From an uncultured Clostridia bacterium (GTDB lineage: Bacteria > Bacillota > Clostridia > Peptostreptococcales > Acidaminobacteraceae): a stretch of DNA of 7,329 nucleotides. Shown here piece by piece: positions 5,553-7,329 of the stretch. Position 1 is the stretch's first letter. Each line of letters begins with the position of its first letter. Position numbers and translations under genes: made by a program. Where the stretch lies: NCBI GenBank assembly GCA_937880545.1, contig CALFKA010000200.1, forward strand, positions 1-7,329, written 5' to 3'. The notes below the pieces were generated by a model, which was given only the letters and a program-made list of their open reading frames with translations, made no database searches and was not told where the DNA came from.

Positions 5553-7285
5553 AACGTACCTTATGCCTGATCCTAGGACTATGTCTGCTTTTGCCGACAG
5601 CCTCCCTCGCCCTCCCCGAATCAGAAGATCCGCAAGGAGAACCGGTTACGGAATCGGAAGCACCCCTTCCTGAGCCACCCCCGGCGCCTCCTGAAACGAA
5701 CGATCCCGAACCGCCACCTGAGTCCCCTCCGTCTCCCGAGCCCGAACTGGATGTAGAGATAAAAGGGTTGGAAGGCTCTCTGCCGGCAGGCAAAGATGCA
5801 CAGCTCCTACTTACAATAAAAAATACAGGAGAGACTCCTGTTCAGGATGCACTTCTAGAGGTCAAGTTATCAAAGGGACTGGACATTCTCTCCCTCACTG
5901 ACGATGGTGTGCTGAAGTCTCTGTCTCCGGGTGAGGAGAAAGAGATGCAGCTTCACGTGAACATTCCAGAAGACTCGGCGCAATCACAAGAGCTACATCT
6001 GAAACTGCTTTTCCGCTACCGTGATGGCAACAAGCTAAAGGAAGGAAGCTTTGAAGATCAATTTTTCTTTTCCGTCGAGCCAAAAAAAGTCGAGAGCTTG
6101 GCCCCGGTGCTTGTTCTCTCCCATGAGCCTTTTTCTTCTCTTACAGAAGGTGCGTCTCATACTATGGTTGTGACACTGGAGAACAAGGGGAAAGTCCCTG
6201 CCTCGGATATTGTCATCCGTCTCACTTCGTCAGATGAAGTATTTCTTTCCGGAGGACAGAGCTCTGTCGCCTTCGATGAATCTCTACCGGGAAGCCCGCA
6301 GACATTTGAGCTTGAGATACAAGCAGCCGAAAAGCTATCCGGAAAAATCCAGCAGTTGAGCGCTGACATCAGTTATCGTTTCCATAATGGGAAGGAAAAC
6401 ACGAAAGAATCCGTCAGAGAAGTCCTCTCCGTGCCCGTGAGAAACACGCCAGAAGAAACGCCGGATTCCCCTCCCCCCAGCGATGATACAGGAGGAAGCT
6501 GGAGTAGCGGTGGCGGCGGCTCCGGCATCAGTACGCCCAAGATCGATGAGGCGATCCCCAACGTCATTATCACCAAGTTCACGTATGGAGCCGACGCTGT
6601 CGAAGCCGGCGCTTCCTTTGACCTTCTCTTTGACTACACCAATACCAGCAAAAAGATCTCTGTGGAAAATATCGTCCTCAGCATTGAGCCCGATGAGAAC
6701 TTTGCCATCAAAGCCGCTTCCAATATCGTCTATATCCCCAATATGAAAGCCAGCGCCACCCAGCAGCAGATGTTCAAACTTCAGGCCCTTCCCGGGGCGA
6801 AGACGGGCTCCCACTCCGTGGAAGTCTCCTTTAAATATGATCATGTCGACGGTGAGAAAAGAGAGCAGGCGACAATGACACAAAAACTGTTTATTCCCGT
6901 ATTCCAACCGGATCGATTCGAGATTTCTGCGCCAACGCTTCCCGAGACTTCTCGTGCACAGGAAGAGATGACCCTGAGTCTTCCCTATGTCAACAAAGGA
7001 AAGAACGAAGTAGCAAACGTGGAAGCGACGATCATCGGCGAAGTCAATTCCCCGGTGAAAGTCCAGAACCTCGGCAATTTTGAAGCCGGTAAAAGCGGAA
7101 ATATCTCCTTCATCATTACCCCTGAAAAAGAAGGTACGATGAAGTTCACCCTTAAAGTGTCATACGAAGATGGCAACAACGAAGTAAAGAGCAAAGAGTT
7201 TCCCGTCACCCTGCAAGTGGAAGCCTCTTCTCACAGCGAAGAAGATGTGTTCCCGGAAGAAGAAATGCCAGAAGAAAAACCGAGC
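5546..7285 (+). CDS. Secreted/surface protein with four tandem CARDB/COG1361-like beta-sandwich domains (3' partial)
   Basis: The ORF begins at an ATG inside the stop codon of the ATPase gene, with AAGGAG at 5533-5538 seven bases upstream, and stays open to the edge; 580 genuine codons are present. Residues 1-22 form a signal peptide (K3-R4, hydrophobic core, likely cleavage after SLA). Residues 23-67 are a Pro/Glu-rich linker. Then come four similar segments of roughly 105-120 residues (about 68-180, 184-299, 339-453, 457-557). Each has an 'N-x-G/S-K' type strand (KNTGETP, ENKGKVP, TNTSKKI, VNKGKNE) and ends in a 'Y-x-D/N-G' hairpin followed by a strand before V (YRDGNK, YRFHNGKE, YDHVDGEK, YEDGNNE). 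A Pro- and Gly/Ser-rich linker (302-331) separates domains 2 and 3. From memory this resembles COG1361 (S-layer-like, CARDB) proteins of Clostridia encoded beside MacB-like ABC genes. I infer an extracellular accessory of the transporter. A membrane anchor is expected after the acidic tail (565-580) but is cut off. Confidence 0.85.
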
Positions 7286-7329
7286 AGATCGGAAGAGCGT
7301 CGTGTAGGGAAAGAGTGTAGATCTCGGTG
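7286..7329 (+). other. Illumina sequencing adapter at the contig end (not genomic)
   Basis: From 7286 the sequence opens with AGATCGGAAGAGC, the common start of Illumina TruSeq adapters, and continues with the reverse complement of the Read 1 primer site (GTCGTGTAGGGAAAGAGTGT, 7299-7318) and the P5-side bases AGATCTCGGTG. All 44 bases agree with the adapter as I know it. In the frame of the upstream gene it would add RSEERRVGKECRSR, a peptide familiar as a contaminant in protein databases. Real sequence therefore ends at 7285. Confidence 0.97.

Noticed and set aside
5542..5793. Gly/Ser-rich minus-strand ORF of 83 codons
   Set aside because: Its composition is just the antisense of the Pro/Glu-rich linker and signal peptide of the secreted protein.
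6335..6907. 190-codon minus-strand ORF opposite the secreted-protein gene
   Set aside because: The plus-strand frame has a signal peptide, repeated domains and coupling to the ATPase gene; the minus-strand translation shows no recognisable motif.
1..7285. CRISPR array, tRNA/rRNA genes, insertion sequences or att sites
   Set aside because: No regularly spaced repeats, tRNA-like cloverleaf, transposase-like ORF or terminal inverted repeats were seen on either strand.
7286..7329. Arg/Cys-bearing C-terminal tail of the secreted protein
   Set aside because: It is encoded entirely by sequencing adapter.

Overview
The window looks like part of a Bacillota (low-GC Gram-positive) chromosome, most likely class Clostridia. 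The reasons are the strong AAGGAG-type ribosome binding sites, moderate GC with a mixed codon choice, an ABC exporter half-transporter of the heterodimeric Firmicutes type, and an export cassette pairing a LolD/MacB-type ATPase with a secreted multi-domain beta-sandwich protein. Genus cannot be assigned by eye.

Layout, left to right: (1) the C-terminal end of an ABC exporter nucleotide-binding domain (+), closed by a hairpin terminator; (2) a complete AlkD-type DNA alkylation repair protein (+); (3) a complete RtcB RNA ligase (-), convergent with alkD and sharing a hairpin terminator with it; (4) a sensor histidine kinase and its OmpR-family response regulator (-), overlapping and probably co-transcribed in the order regulator, kinase and possibly rtcB; (5) a divergent control region of about 230 bp; (6) an ABC ATPase (+) whose stop codon overlaps the start of (7) a long secreted protein with four tandem CARDB/COG1361-like domains (+), which runs off the right edge.

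The two-component system and the ABC cassette are divergent across one shared control region. The simplest model is that the kinase senses an extracellular signal and the regulator controls the cassette and perhaps itself. The ATPase would power a FtsX/MacB-like permease that should lie beyond the right edge, and the secreted beta-sandwich protein would work outside the membrane as its accessory. AlkD (alkylated DNA) and RtcB (broken RNA) are repair functions lying beside this module; rtcB has no obvious terminator separating it from the kinase gene.

The last 44 bases (7286-7329) are not genomic. They match Illumina TruSeq adapter sequence, so real sequence ends at 7285 and the apparent C-terminal residues of the last protein after residue 580 are an artefact. 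I see no CRISPR array, tRNA, rRNA, insertion sequence or attachment site.
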